Origin: an uncultured Planctomycetaceae bacterium
GTDB lineage: Bacteria; Planctomycetota; Planctomycetia; Planctomycetales; Planctomycetaceae
DNA: 5,024 nucleotides
NCBI GenBank assembly: GCA_903898975.1
Contig: CAIUHT010000678.1
Span: 1 to 5,024, forward strand
Direction: 5' to 3'
A model generated the notes under the pieces. That model saw only the letters and a list, made by a program, of their open reading frames with translations. It searched no databases and was not told the origin of the DNA. Below are positions 4,866-5,024 of the stretch, one piece after another. A program made the translations under genes and the position numbers. Within the stretch, counting starts at the first letter, position 1. Each line of letters starts with the position of its first letter.

Positions 4866-5024
4866 TGCCACCCGTCAGTTCGGAGAGTGGGCCAACTGGG
4901 GCCACCCCCAGATGCAAGCTTGGGGCCACCCCCCAATCCGGGGGTCGGAAGTGGCGTCGTTGCCGCGGGCCTCTCCGCCCAGCCATGCTCCCGTTCGCCC
5001 GCTCTTGTTGCCTCCGGAGCCTCA

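Larger units (their letters stand above)
4302..4930. repeat. Degenerate GGTGCCACC repeat array, about 18 units
   Basis: By eye, 18 copies of a 9-bp core lie in the same orientation, starting at 4302, 4319, 4351, 4383, 4404, 4523, 4540, 4572, 4601, 4623, 4684, 4705, 4747, 4776, 4813, 4864, 4898 and 4922. The core is GGTGCCACC or GGGGCCACC, with AGTG and GGAG variants, and is usually preceded by GCCAAC. GGTG-C-CACC is itself an inverted repeat around one base. Two flanks occur. Type A continues CGTCGGTTCGG (A or G at the sixth base), for example at 4319, 4351, 4540, 4623 and 4864. Type B continues as a C-run then CAGT or CAATCCG, for example at 4383, 4404, 4572, 4684, 4705 and 4922. Spacing varies from 17 to more than 100 bp and the intervening DNA is not unique spacer-like sequence, so this is not a CRISPR array. 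Confidence 0.9.
4169..5024. other. Repeat-rich non-coding region to the window end
   Basis: No gene is supported in these 856 bases. The open frames present on both strands translate the repeat itself (recurring words such as GTSW, RRVAPV, NWCHPP) and have no domain. Content is dominated by the GGTGCCACC-type array and its internal duplications. There is no strong terminator immediately after the membrane protein gene: GGGC at 4186-4189 could pair with GCCC at 4199-4202, which is only four pairs. The last 94 bases (4931-5024) are free of the repeat and I see nothing identifiable in them. Confidence 0.75.

Noticed and set aside
4242..4871. Minus-strand open frames (92 and 116 codons) in the repeat field, with recurring GTSW and RRVAPV words
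   Set aside because: The apparent protein repeats follow directly from the DNA repeats. Frame shifts between units and no start signals argue against translation.
4302..4930. CRISPR array or integron attC array
   Set aside because: Units are short and degenerate, spacing is irregular (17 to more than 100 bp), intervals are themselves repeated rather than unique, and there is no cas gene, integrase or cassette gene nearby.

Overview
The window is GC-rich chromosomal DNA from a bacterium, most likely a planctomycete. The evidence is the overall composition, the gene content (a small LON-domain protein next to folE), an endonuclease III with a long Lys/Ala-rich tail, and an intergenic region filled with a degenerate GGTGCCACC-type repeat. 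The assignment is an inference from composition and recalled gene order; no search was run.

Layout. Bases 1-419 hold no gene I can support. They contain a stack of short tandem duplications (59-156), a good inverted repeat (228-254) and a ten-base poly-C run (386-395). Bases 420-1454 (minus strand) encode endonuclease III (nth), complete with catalytic Lys/Asp and a four-cysteine iron-sulfur cluster, plus a roughly 120-residue basic tail. A 160-bp divergent intergenic region (1455-1614) separates nth from a plus-strand gene cluster. That cluster is a DUF309 protein (1615-2004), a LON substrate-binding-domain protein (2008-2691), GTP cyclohydrolase I (folE, 2691-3338) and a multi-pass membrane protein of unknown function (best start 3431, end 4168). 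The first three genes are packed with a 3-bp gap and a 1-bp TGATG overlap, so they are almost certainly one operon. The fourth follows after a 92-bp gap that starts with a hairpin.

Bases 4169-5024 are non-coding. They contain about 18 same-direction copies of a 9-bp core (mostly GGTGCCACC or GGGGCCACC) with two kinds of flank, and superimposed larger duplications: 132 bp at 97% identity offset by 221 bp, 31 bp exact offset by 301 bp, and about 53 bp at about 80% offset by 190 bp.

How the genes fit together. FolE makes 7,8-dihydroneopterin triphosphate, the first step toward folate and related pteridines or deazapurines. DUF309 and stand-alone LON-domain proteins have no firmly established function, and I see no direct biochemical link to FolE beyond co-transcription. 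Nth is a separate base-excision-repair gene transcribed the other way. No phage, transposase, CRISPR or defence system is present. The most unusual elements are the repeat field on the right and the modified tail of Nth.
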